DNA of 64,000 nucleotides from JACVRN01 sp036389255. GTDB taxonomy: Bacteria > Acidobacteriota > Blastocatellia > Pyrinomonadales > Pyrinomonadaceae. Below, piece by piece: positions 36,392 to 43,606 of this stretch. Position 1 is the first letter of the stretch, and the number at the start of each line of letters is the position of its first letter. The notes under the pieces were generated by a model. It was not told where the DNA came from. It worked only from the letters and a program-made list of their open reading frames with translations, and searched no databases. A program made the translations under genes and the position numbers. The stretch is taken from contig DASVQI010000001.1 of NCBI GenBank assembly GCA_036389255.1, positions 62,001 to 126,000 of the forward strand, written 5' to 3'.

Positions 36392-36453
36392 AATCAGTTC
36401 TCAGTTTTCAGTTAAAAGCAAGACGGTTCTTTGCTCAAAACTGAAAACCGCTC
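36392..36453 (-). promoter_or_regulatory. Intercistronic hairpin a, stop-to-start, before mpl
   Basis: Read on the mRNA strand, the whole gap between the upstream stop and the mpl ATG is an inverted repeat. GTTTTCAGTT (mRNA arm at 36439-36448) pairs with AACTGAAAAC (36404-36413), extended by GCAA/TTGC. The start-side arm is a 7-nt motif iterated three times (AACTGAA, AACTGAG, AACTGAT) and runs into TATG. No ribosome site is left. Confidence 0.75.
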
Positions 36454-37095
36454 TTATCTTTTCTTCATCAGCCTGTAGAAGGGAAGGGCGCTCGTGCTGG
36501 CGTAGAGAGGCGCTTCCATCTCCATGAATTCGTCCTTCTTGACGCGCTTTGGCTTTCGCGTCCTCAAATCCAGAAAGCGCGTCTGCTCCTTCAACAGCTT
36601 GCCCTTGTCGTCGTAGAGCCGGTCGTTGATGCGTATGATGTCGCCCATGAAGGTGCGAAGCTCGGCGCTGGATTTGGCAAGTGTGCCGTCCCTGCGATAG
36701 TAGTTCGTCATGTACTGCACCCAATCGCCGGAAGGGCTTGAAAAGGTGAAGAGCGTCACTACCGGCTCACCGGTCTGATTGAACCAGACGTTTGAAGAAG
36801 TGTAGGTCTTATTGTTCTGCCAAGCGTTGTCGAGCGCCGCTTTCGTCCTGAACTCCTGCCATCGCTCGGGCGCGTTGTCGCTCTCATAACTGCGCGTGTC
36901 TGCGAAGTATCGCGCCGCTCTGGCGTTACGCTTGATGTAGCCGTCAAGACCGCGCGCGTAAATCTCAATCGAGGCTACGTCGTTCTGATTCGCTTGCCGT
37001 AGCTCAAGGGGGCCAGAGCCTTCTGCGCTGATTGTCGCCGCGCCGAGCGGGAGAAGCAGCGCGGCGAGTAAAAGAGAGAATATTAGGGGTCGCAT
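36454..37095 (-). CDS. Exported protein of unknown function
   Basis: A 213-residue protein with a Sec signal (MRPLIFSLLLAALLLPLGA, cleavage near residue 24). The mature part is soluble and basic, with no Cys. Two regions stand out: YFADTRSYESDNAPERWQEF and YYRRDGTLAKSSAELRTF followed by DDKGKLLKEQTRFLDL, which look like beta-hairpin repeats. I recognise no family. Its start lies 5 bp after the stop of the hybrid kinase gene, so it belongs to the stressosome operon, perhaps as an envelope partner. It ends 62 bp before mpl, separated from it by a hairpin. Confidence 0.85.
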   Translation of the reverse strand: MRPLIFSLLLAALLLPLGAATISAEGSGPLELRQANQNDVASIEIYARGLDGYIKRNARAARYFADTRSYESDNAPERWQEFRTKAALDNAWQNNKTYTSSNVWFNQTGEPVVTLFTFSSPSGDWVQYMTNYYRRDGTLAKSSAELRTFMGDIIRINDRLYDDKGKLLKEQTRFLDLRTRKPKRVKKDEFMEMEAPLYASTSALPFYRLMKKR

Positions 37096-37100
37096 GATTT

Positions 37101-38450
37101 TTAAGCTGTCTCAGTCTCCTGTGCTGCGGGGATTGTGAAAGAGAAGGTTGAGCCCTTGCCCAGCTCCGACTCGACTTTGATTTCGCCGCCGTGTAATTCC
37201 ACTAGCTGTTTGGTGATGTAGAGGCCGAGCCCTGTGCCCTTCTCGCCTCGCGTGGCGCGGCTGCGCGCCTGCTCGTACTTATCGAAGAGCCGCTTAACAT
37301 CTTCGGGCGCTATGCCTACGCCTGTGTCCGAGACGCTGATGCGTATATAGTCGTCATGATGTGACGCACGCATGATGACGCGCCCGCCCCGGTTGGTGAA
37401 CTTGATGGCGTTCGAGACTAGATTGACGAGTACGCGGCGCAGCTTCGCGCGGTCGGCCTCTATGAGCGGGAGGTCTGCGGGCAACTCTTCCTCCATCTTC
37501 AAGCCCTTCTCGCGCACCAGTGGCTCCATAGTCTCGCGCAATTCATCGAAGAGGCCGCGAAGCTCAATCGAGGCAATCTCAAGCCTCATCGTGCCCGATT
37601 CCAGCTTAGAGGCGTCGAGCAGGTCATTAACAAGCTCTATGAGGCTCTGAGCGTTGCGCTCCATCATCGCCACCATGTTCTGCTGCTCGGGCGTCAGCTC
37701 GCCCAACCGGCCGGAAGTGAAGAAGCTGATGACGCCGCTTATGACCGTGAGCGGCGAGCGAAGGTCGTGCGTAGTCAGCGCGAGGAACTCTTCCTTCATC
37801 TCCGACAACTCGCGCAGCTTGGCGTTGGCCTCGTTCAGCTCCTTGTTGGTCGCGGCCAGCGTCGTGTTGACGCGCTCAAGCTCCGTGCGCTTCTCTTCAA
37901 GCTCCGCGAGGACTTCGACCAAGTCGCGGTTCTGTCGCTGTAGCTCTTCCAGCGCCGAATCGTCCAGTTCGTCCGACAACTCCGTGCGTAAATCCTCTAT
38001 ACTCGTCTTAACTTCGGCCGCGCGAGCGCGAGACAGCCACTTGACGACGGTGACGCGCGTGCCCTGACCCTCGCCCGTCTGGATGTCGAATTCATCCATG
38101 AGCTTGCGTGTGCCGGCCAGACCTACGCCAAGGCCCGATGCGGATTGATAGCTGCCGCGAAGTATAGCCTTCAGCGTGCCTTCATCAATGCCCGGCCCGT
38201 CGTCCCGTGCGGTAATCTGAAGCCCCAAGTCTGGGCCGCGCTCGGCCAGAGAGAGCGTGATGGCTCCCTGCTTGGCGTACTCGTAGATGTTTCTGGTGAC
38301 TTCGGAGACGGCCGTAGTAATCTTAATCTGGGTGGTCGAATCAAAGCCCATCTTGCGCGCCAGCCGCCTGACGCGGTCGCGCACCTTTATAATATCCGCC
38401 TCGCGGCGAACATATATGTCTCCCAGCCGGGTCGAGGTCACGTCTTTCAT
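37101..38450 (-). CDS. Hybrid protein: RsbT-like ATPase fused to sensor histidine kinase
   Basis: A 449-residue soluble protein. Residues about 10-140 are an RsbT-type serine kinase / HATPase (N-box EVTRNIYEYA near 50-59, G-box ARDDGPGID near 81-89, and GVGLAGTRKLMDEF). A coiled coil (about 155-220) leads to a HisKA domain with LTTHDLRSPLTVI (phospho-accepting His228) and a HATPase_c domain (about 320-445) with NLVSNAIKF, DTGVGI and GTGLGLYI. No membrane segment or PAS domain, so input must come through proteins, most likely the stressosome. It is the fifth gene of an rsbR-rsbS-rsbT-rsbT/SpoIIE series. Its start is preceded by a hairpin with a T-run and no ribosome site. Confidence 0.95.
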   Translation of the reverse strand: MKDVTSTRLGDIYVRREADIIKVRDRVRRLARKMGFDSTTQIKITTAVSEVTRNIYEYAKQGAITLSLAERGPDLGLQITARDDGPGIDEGTLKAILRGSYQSASGLGVGLAGTRKLMDEFDIQTGEGQGTRVTVVKWLSRARAAEVKTSIEDLRTELSDELDDSALEELQRQNRDLVEVLAELEEKRTELERVNTTLAATNKELNEANAKLRELSEMKEEFLALTTHDLRSPLTVISGVISFFTSGRLGELTPEQQNMVAMMERNAQSLIELVNDLLDASKLESGTMRLEIASIELRGLFDELRETMEPLVREKGLKMEEELPADLPLIEADRAKLRRVLVNLVSNAIKFTNRGGRVIMRASHHDDYIRISVSDTGVGIAPEDVKRLFDKYEQARSRATRGEKGTGLGLYITKQLVELHGGEIKVESELGKGSTFSFTIPAAQETETA

Positions 38451-38549
38451 AAAAAAGTCTGGAGAGTCCGGAGAGTCAACGAGAGTCTGTAGAGTCAGCC
38501 CGATTTTCTTTTACTCTCTGGACTCCCAAGACTCTACAGACTCTACAGA
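38451..38549 (-). promoter_or_regulatory. Intercistronic hairpin b, stop-to-start, before the hybrid kinase
   Basis: On the mRNA strand this fills the gap from the TAG at 38550 to the ATG at 38450. The 5' arm (GACTCTACAGACTCT complement, 38530-38544) pairs with 38482-38496. The start-side arm repeats GACTCTC at 9-10 nt intervals and ends TTTTTT directly before ATG. The 5' arm begins at the stop codon. There is no Shine-Dalgarno sequence. Confidence 0.8.
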
Positions 38550-39587
38550 CTATTTTGCAACCAGCACGGTCGCGTCGTCGTTCGTGCGCGCGTAGTCGCG
38601 CATGAGAATGCCTGCCAGAATCTGCGGGTTGCGCTCAAGCAGGTTCGGATAAGATTTGATGTCCCACGTTTCGCTCAGCCCGTCGCTTGTCATGACGAGC
38701 ATGGAGTCTTCCGTCCACTTCTGCGTCCAGACGCGCACGCGGCTCATGCGAGCGCCCATAGTGCCGTTCGAAGGAATCGGCGTCGCGTGCTCAGGGGCAT
38801 TGAAGATTCTGACGGCCACGTTGCCTACACCGGCGTAGTGCATCTCCTCTCGCGCGGCGTCCATGACAGCCACGCCCATCACAGCGCCGCGAGTCGCTCG
38901 CAAAGCGCCGTGCACGGCCATGAAGACCTCGTCCAAAGGCTCGCCCGCCCATTCGCTCAGAGATTCTATGGCAGTGTCTGACGCCTGCTTTGCCCCGCGC
39001 CCGTGGCCCAGCCCGTCCACCACCGCGAAGAGCGTACGCGCGCCGAGCGTCTTTATCAGATAAGCGTCGCCGTTGTTCTCCTCGCCCGGATGCGGGCGGC
39101 TCCAGACGCCGACCCTTGATACTTCCATGGGCTCAGGGCGAACGCCCTTGCGCCACTTGCGCGCCAGCACGGCCGTTCCGTGATTGGTGCGACGCGCAGC
39201 TTGCAGCGACAGCCTGGAAGTCGTGCGAACGGTCGAGTACAGGTCGAACTGATCCATCAGCCGGCGAATCGCCCCGAGCCCCATGCCCAGACTGCCGCTC
39301 GTTGAGACGCCGTCGCGCACGGCGCGGTCTATATTATAGATGCCCGGGCCCGCGTCCCAGTAGAAAAGCTCAAGCCCGGCCCCTCTCCCAATCGTCGTAG
39401 TGTAGTGAAGCCAGCTATTCTGCGTGGCGTAGGTGGCGGCGTTCGTCCCCAGCTCCTGCACGACTATGTCAATCTCGGCCAGTTCCTTATCCGTGAAGCC
39501 CAGCCGCTCGGCGTACTCATGCACGGCACGCCGCGCCGCTCCCACACGCGCTTCGTCCGTAATCTCTATTGAAAAGATTTCTCTCAC
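38550..39587 (-). CDS. RsbT-like ATPase fused to SpoIIE/PP2C phosphatase (RsbX-like)
   Basis: A 345-residue protein from a GTG start at 39587. The N-terminal half (about 1-140) is an RsbT/RsbW-type HATPase: VVQELGTNAATYAT, WDAGPGIYN and GMGLGAIRRLMDQF are the N, G1 and G2 boxes. The C-terminal half (about 158-345) is a PP2C/SpoIIE phosphatase of RsbX type with NNGD (Asp174), VVDGLGHGRGA (Asp191), SDGLSE and NDDATVLV, so both metal aspartate sets are present. In stressosomes RsbX-type enzymes dephosphorylate RsbR/RsbS and reset signalling. The fusion of an RsbT-like module is unusual. It follows rsbT after an 84-bp hairpin. Confidence 0.95.
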   Translation of the reverse strand: MREIFSIEITDEARVGAARRAVHEYAERLGFTDKELAEIDIVVQELGTNAATYATQNSWLHYTTTIGRGAGLELFYWDAGPGIYNIDRAVRDGVSTSGSLGMGLGAIRRLMDQFDLYSTVRTTSRLSLQAARRTNHGTAVLARKWRKGVRPEPMEVSRVGVWSRPHPGEENNGDAYLIKTLGARTLFAVVDGLGHGRGAKQASDTAIESLSEWAGEPLDEVFMAVHGALRATRGAVMGVAVMDAAREEMHYAGVGNVAVRIFNAPEHATPIPSNGTMGARMSRVRVWTQKWTEDSMLVMTSDGLSETWDIKSYPNLLERNPQILAGILMRDYARTNDDATVLVAK

Positions 39588-39671
39588 AAAAAAGTACTGA
39601 GTACTGAGTGATGAGTACTGAGGAGGAAGAAGGTGTTCAACTCATCACACGGTACCCGGTGCTCAATACTT
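39588..39671 (-). promoter_or_regulatory. Intercistronic hairpin c, stop-to-start, before the RsbT-SpoIIE gene
   Basis: The mRNA runs from the TAA of rsbT through AAGTATTGAGC...GTGATGAG, a short pyrimidine loop, then CTCATCACTCAGTACTC and TTTTTT directly before GTG. The two arms are imperfectly complementary over about 25-30 bp. The start-side arm is a 7-nt motif iterated four times (CAGTACT, CATCACT, CAGTACT, CAGTACT). There is no ribosome site. Confidence 0.8.
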
Positions 39672-40073
39672 TTAATCACGCCAGCGAACGATTGTGACGC
39701 GCGTGCCTCGGCCCGGCTCGCTATCTATCTTAAAGACATCTACCAGTCGCTTCGAGCCGGGGAGCCCTTTGCCCAGACCCCGGCCGGTCGAAAATCCGTC
39801 GCTCATGGCCGCCTCTATGTTTGGAATGCCGGGGCCCTTGTCTTCAAAGATGAGCCGCAGGCCGGGGCGTCCGTCAACCTCAAGGGTTGACTGTGCTATG
39901 AGCTGGCCGCCGCCGCCGTACTTGATGACGTTGCGCGACAGTTCGGATGCGACCGTGGCGAGCCGCGTCTGGTCTATCAGCCGGAAGCCCAGCGCGGCGG
40001 CGATGATGCGCACCTGCGTACGCGCGTTCGAGATGTCGCGCTCAGACCTAAGAGCGATTGACTTGCTCTCCAA
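39672..40073 (-). CDS. rsbT: RsbT-type serine/threonine kinase (stressosome switch)
   Basis: A 133-residue single-domain HATPase of the RsbT/RsbW superfamily. ELSRNVIKYG (44-53), EDKGPGIPN (77-85) and GRGLGKGLPGSKRL (97-110) are the ATP-binding boxes. In Bacillus RsbT phosphorylates RsbR and RsbS on stress and is then released to act on its partner. The start is a TTG at 40073, with GGAG about 10 nt upstream, so the gene overlaps rsbS by 26 nt and is translationally coupled to it. No rsbU or sigma-B gene follows. Confidence 0.93.
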   Translation of the reverse strand: MESKSIALRSERDISNARTQVRIIAAALGFRLIDQTRLATVASELSRNVIKYGGGGQLIAQSTLEVDGRPGLRLIFEDKGPGIPNIEAAMSDGFSTGRGLGKGLPGSKRLVDVFKIDSEPGRGTRVTIVRWRD

Positions 40074-40479
40074 GCGCCATTAACTCCCTTAGCTCTCGTT
40101 CGTCTTCCTCTTCGGCTATGTCGAACTCGCCGCGAAGCAGCCGGATTCCCTCATCCACGTTGAGCACGGTGTCCACGCCCTTTAGTTCCAGCCCCAGCTC
40201 AACGAGCGTGATGGCGACCGCAGGCTGCATGCCGACGACGACCGTGCGCGCGTCCATGATGCGCGCCATGGCGGCTATGTCCGAGAGCACGCGGCCTATG
40301 AAGGAATCAATCATCTCAAGCAGAGAGATGTCTATGAGAACGCCGCGCGCGCCCGTGCGCTCAAGCTCGGAAAGGATGCGCTCCTGCAAGTGCATGACGG
40401 TCTGGTCGTCCATGTCAACCTGAATCGGGACGATGAGAACGCGGCCAACTTTGAGAATGGGGATGCGCGAGCCGTTCAT
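40048..40479 (-). CDS. rsbS: RsbS-type STAS protein (stressosome scaffold)
   Basis: A 143-residue STAS-domain protein. The block LIDISLLEMIDSFIGRVL holds Ser59, the same position as the phosphorylated Ser of Bacillus subtilis RsbS, and the following ARIMDARTVVVGMQPAVAITLVEL is typical STAS. A C-terminal acidic helix (about 118-135, EEEDERELRELM) extends past the usual length. AAGGAGC before the ATG is a normal ribosome site, in contrast to the hairpin-preceded genes of this operon. With RsbR it builds the stressosome core that binds RsbT. Confidence 0.95.
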   Translation of the reverse strand: MNGSRIPILKVGRVLIVPIQVDMDDQTVMHLQERILSELERTGARGVLIDISLLEMIDSFIGRVLSDIAAMARIMDARTVVVGMQPAVAITLVELGLELKGVDTVLNVDEGIRLLRGEFDIAEEEDERELRELMALGEQVNRS

Positions 40480-40496
40480 CTTTGCTCCTTCTTTAT

Positions 40497-41489
40497 CTAT
40501 TTACGCGCAGCCTGCTGGTCTGCCTCTTGGCTGGTAGTATTTTTGACCGAATGCGCGCTGTTCGCATGCTTTGCGGCGCTTGCATCGTGGCCGTTCGTCA
40601 GCCGCGCGAAGGCTTTTGTAGGGACAACCGTGCGGCCAAGCATCTCAAGCGCCAGCTTGATGCCGTCGGACATCTGCGCGCGAGTGGTTATCTGCGTCAG
40701 GTCTATGCCCAGTTGCACCATAGTCTGCGCTATGGCCGGGGAGACGCCCGTCAGTATGCAGCGCGCGCCCATCAGCCGTGCAGCCGTCACGGTCTTGATA
40801 AGGTGGTTGGCGACGAGCGTGTCCATGGTCTTGACGCCCGTGATGTCCAGAATGGCTATGGTGGAACTTGTCTCGACTATCTTTTGAAGGAGCGCTTCCA
40901 TCATCATCTGCGCGCGGCGGGAATCGAGCGTGCCTATAATCGGCAGCGTCAGAATCTTATCCCAGACTTTGATGACGGGCGTGGACAACTCCATCATGTC
41001 TTCGCGCTGCTGGTGAATTACCTCTTCGCGCGAGCGTATGTAGTTCTCGACCATCACTAGGCCCATGCGGTCTAGCAGCCGAGTGAAAAAGTTCATCTCG
41101 CTCAGGAGCGCGTCCATGTTGCCTTCAAGCTCTTCGGTCAGAAGCGGCAGAATGGTATAGCGCAGGCTCAGAATGTAGGTGGCGTTCTCAAGCGGCGTGT
41201 AGCCCTTGACGGCGCGCGCGTGCGAAATCTCGTTGAGGAAGGTGCGCATCTCGTCGAACGCAGGAGAGTTGAACTCGTCGCCGCCCGAATCCCTTATGGA
41301 GCGCGCCAGCATATCCACAATCTGTTCGGATTGACGGCGAAGCTCTTTTTTAGGAATCAGCTCGTCGCGGAATTCGCCCGACTCAAGCCTGTCTCTAATC
41401 CAACGGTTGATGATTTCGTCGTGCCGCTTGACCAGAAGGTCTACGACATGCGTCATGTCCTGCTGCTGCGGCGTGCTGTTGTCTGCCAT
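40497..41489 (-). CDS. rsbR: RsbR-type stressosome sensor (N-terminal sensor domain + STAS)
   Basis: A 330-residue protein, first gene of the operon. The helical N-terminal part (about 10-160, from VVDLLVKRHDEIINRWI to RSREEVIHQQ) is the RsbRD-like variable sensor region; it lacks a visible haem-binding His pattern, so its ligand is unknown. The STAS domain (about 170-290) includes STPVIKVWDKILTLPIIGTLD and LDITGVKTMDTLVANHLI; candidate phospho-Thr sites are in those two motifs (Thr170, Thr187, Thr217/221), but I cannot say which match the known RsbRA sites. A low-complexity tail (about 295-330) ends the protein. RsbR stacks with RsbS into the stressosome. Confidence 0.92.
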   Translation of the reverse strand: MADNSTPQQQDMTHVVDLLVKRHDEIINRWIRDRLESGEFRDELIPKKELRRQSEQIVDMLARSIRDSGGDEFNSPAFDEMRTFLNEISHARAVKGYTPLENATYILSLRYTILPLLTEELEGNMDALLSEMNFFTRLLDRMGLVMVENYIRSREEVIHQQREDMMELSTPVIKVWDKILTLPIIGTLDSRRAQMMMEALLQKIVETSSTIAILDITGVKTMDTLVANHLIKTVTAARLMGARCILTGVSPAIAQTMVQLGIDLTQITTRAQMSDGIKLALEMLGRTVVPTKAFARLTNGHDASAAKHANSAHSVKNTTSQEADQQAARK

Positions 41490-41693
41490 TTCCAGTCCTC
41501 AAAAGGAGAGCCCGAGTTTTGCCGGAAGAACGCGCGGCACATCCAGCTCAAGATTAATAACGGATGAAGTATCTTAGCATCGCAGCATGGAAAAGCAACT
41601 CCCGGCGCACAATAGGAATGATAAAAGCGAAACCGCGAATCAACACTAAACAGCACGAAGAAGAAAAAAGCTTTCGTGCCGTGCGCGCGTGAT

Positions 41694-42254
41694 TTAGCGG
41701 TTTATCTCTCTATCCTGACTCTGCTGTCCACCGCCCTTAATTTCCTCCCGAATCTTCTCGGTCAGATACCAAGAGATGTAGCCGTTATATTTCTGCTGTA
41801 GCTCGGGCCGACGCCAGTCACGGCCTGTAATCACCTTTCGACAGCTCAAAGAGCCGCAGCGACACTCCATCTCGTAATCGTCGTCGTCCGTCATGGCCCA
41901 GTCATGCGTCAGTTCCTCTCCGGCTTCGACGCGGCGCATGGCCACGAAGACTATCTGCCCGCGCACGCCGAGGTTAGGCTCGCATGAATGGTTGCTGAAA
42001 ATCATGCTTCCCTCGCGCTCGTCCTCGTGAAGCGGGCCTATGAAGAGGTCGTGCGCGATTTGTATCTCGGACGGGCCGAGACGGGGCGACAGCTCGCGCA
42101 GCCGCTCGCGGTCGAAGATTGCGCCGCCCTTGACGCAGACCACTTCTCCCTCTTCTATGGCTTCGACTGCGAACAAGCCTCTGCCCTGAATGGGGCTCTC
42201 TTTGACAGCCGCCTTCGGAGATAGGTAGGAGAGCTTCTGAGGTGCGTCCTGCAT
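41694..42254 (-). CDS. SET-domain lysine methyltransferase-like protein
   Basis: A 186-residue SET protein. Signature motifs are present: GRGLFAVEAIEEGE at the start of the fold (about 24-37), SNHSCEPN (87-94, the NHS..PN substrate and AdoMet loop), GEELTHDW (112-119) and a post-SET Cys cluster ECRCGSLSCR (Cys131, 133, 138). Few bacteria carry such complete SET domains; targets in bacteria are mostly unknown. It lies 24 bp from the LytS-type kinase gene on the same strand, so they may be co-transcribed. It would use S-adenosylmethionine to methylate a Lys side chain. Confidence 0.93.
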   Translation of the reverse strand: MQDAPQKLSYLSPKAAVKESPIQGRGLFAVEAIEEGEVVCVKGGAIFDRERLRELSPRLGPSEIQIAHDLFIGPLHEDEREGSMIFSNHSCEPNLGVRGQIVFVAMRRVEAGEELTHDWAMTDDDDYEMECRCGSLSCRKVITGRDWRRPELQQKYNGYISWYLTEKIREEIKGGGQQSQDREINR

Positions 42255-42278
42255 TAGGGTGGAAATTTCAGACTTCTG

Positions 42279-43466
42279 TCAGGCCGCGTTTGATTGGGCC
42301 TTGCCCTCGCTGTGGAAGGGAAGCTCCAGAATGACCAGCAGCCCGCCGCGCACGTCGTTCGTCATCTCAAAGCTGGCTTCCTCGCCGTATAGCTGGCGCA
42401 GGCGGTTCTGCGTGTTGGAGAGTCCGATGCCTCGCCTTCCAGTGCGGCTGGGGCCAAGCTCTACGGGCAAGCCGGGGCCGTCGTCTCTCACCTCAAGCCG
42501 CAGCCGCTCGCCTCGCCGCGCAGAGCGTATCTCTATCAGGCCGGGCTTTGAGCGCGGCGCTATGCCGTGACGTATGGCGTTCTCGACTATCGGTTGCAGA
42601 ATGAGATTCGGCACGCGCGAGCTTAAGGTCTGCGGCTCTATCTCCATGCGAACCGTCAGGCGGTCATAAAAGCGAATCGCCTCTATGTCCAGATAGCACC
42701 TGAGAAAATCGAGCTCGTCGCGGAGCGAAACCTCCTGCGCGCCCGAGTTCTCAAGCGTGAGCCGCAGGAAATCACCCAATCGCGCAATCATGCGTCGCGC
42801 GGCCTCCGTGTCGCGGCTCAGTAGCGAAGAGATGGAATGGAGCGTGTTGAAGAGAAAGTGCGGGTGAAGCTGCATCTTCAAAGCCTGTAGCTGCGCTTCG
42901 GCCAGTTGCGCTTGCAGTTGCGATGCCTGCAACTCGCTTTCACGATAACGCTTGTAATAGTTCAGCGCCTGACTGGCCCAGATAATCAGCCAGTAGACAA
43001 TGAAATTCTTATCTATGTTGACAAAGACCCTTGCGGGAAAGTTTGTGAAGACAACCCGCGCGAAGTTGCTGTCAAAGTATGCGTCAATTCTGAGATGGCA
43101 GGCCGTCATCAGAGCCGCTATGGCGAAGCTCGCGGGCAGGTGAAACAGAAGACTTCGCGGCCACTTCTGACGGTCGAAGCGAAAGTGGCGCGCCAGCCAG
43201 AGAATCAGGAAGGTGAAGAGAGCCGAGAGATAGACCGCAGACATCTGCCACACGAGCGCCTTGCTGAAGGGGACGGCGCGCGGCGTGCCCGCGAAATAGA
43301 AATATATCTGGCTGGCGAAGAAAATCCCCACCAGCGTCCAAATCCCCAGAATGGCAGCCGCGCCCAGCAGACGCCCGCGCCAATCCCTTTCGCCCACCAG
43401 AACCGCAGGCCGCCTCTTATCGTCAAACGGCAGCCGCCACACGCCCGAATACATCTCTTCTTTCAT
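42279..43466 (-). CDS. LytS/YehU-type sensor histidine kinase
   Basis: A 395-residue membrane kinase. The N-terminal part (about 25-180) has four hydrophobic segments (LLGAAAILGIWTLVGIFF, VYLSALFTFLILWLA, FHLPASFAIAALMT and FIVYWLIIWAS). After a coiled coil (about 170-195) come HPHFLFNTLHSIS (the His kinase box with its phospho-His), NLILQPIVENAIRHG (N box), VRDDGPGLP and GIGLSNTQNRL. This is the HPK7 class that usually pairs with a LytTR response regulator. None is visible next to it, so the partner is elsewhere. The SET gene follows 24 bp downstream. Confidence 0.95.
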   Translation of the reverse strand: MKEEMYSGVWRLPFDDKRRPAVLVGERDWRGRLLGAAAILGIWTLVGIFFASQIYFYFAGTPRAVPFSKALVWQMSAVYLSALFTFLILWLARHFRFDRQKWPRSLLFHLPASFAIAALMTACHLRIDAYFDSNFARVVFTNFPARVFVNIDKNFIVYWLIIWASQALNYYKRYRESELQASQLQAQLAEAQLQALKMQLHPHFLFNTLHSISSLLSRDTEAARRMIARLGDFLRLTLENSGAQEVSLRDELDFLRCYLDIEAIRFYDRLTVRMEIEPQTLSSRVPNLILQPIVENAIRHGIAPRSKPGLIEIRSARRGERLRLEVRDDGPGLPVELGPSRTGRRGIGLSNTQNRLRQLYGEEASFEMTNDVRGGLLVILELPFHSEGKAQSNAA

Positions 43467-43606
43467 AAACGCAAAAACTCTTCGATGCCAAAATTAAGAG
43501 GCCACAATAATGTACCCGACCCGCCAGAGAGCGCAAGGCCGTAGCTGCTCGAAAGTTGTCGTTGAAGATTCCGCAGGGATGCCGCGAGGCCGCCATATTG
43601 AATCGC

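Noticed and set aside
42279..43466. Search for a LytTR response regulator as partner of the LytS kinase
   Set aside because: The flanking genes are SET and HerA proteins, and the short frames at 43494-43781 overlap the HerA gene and have no LytTR features.
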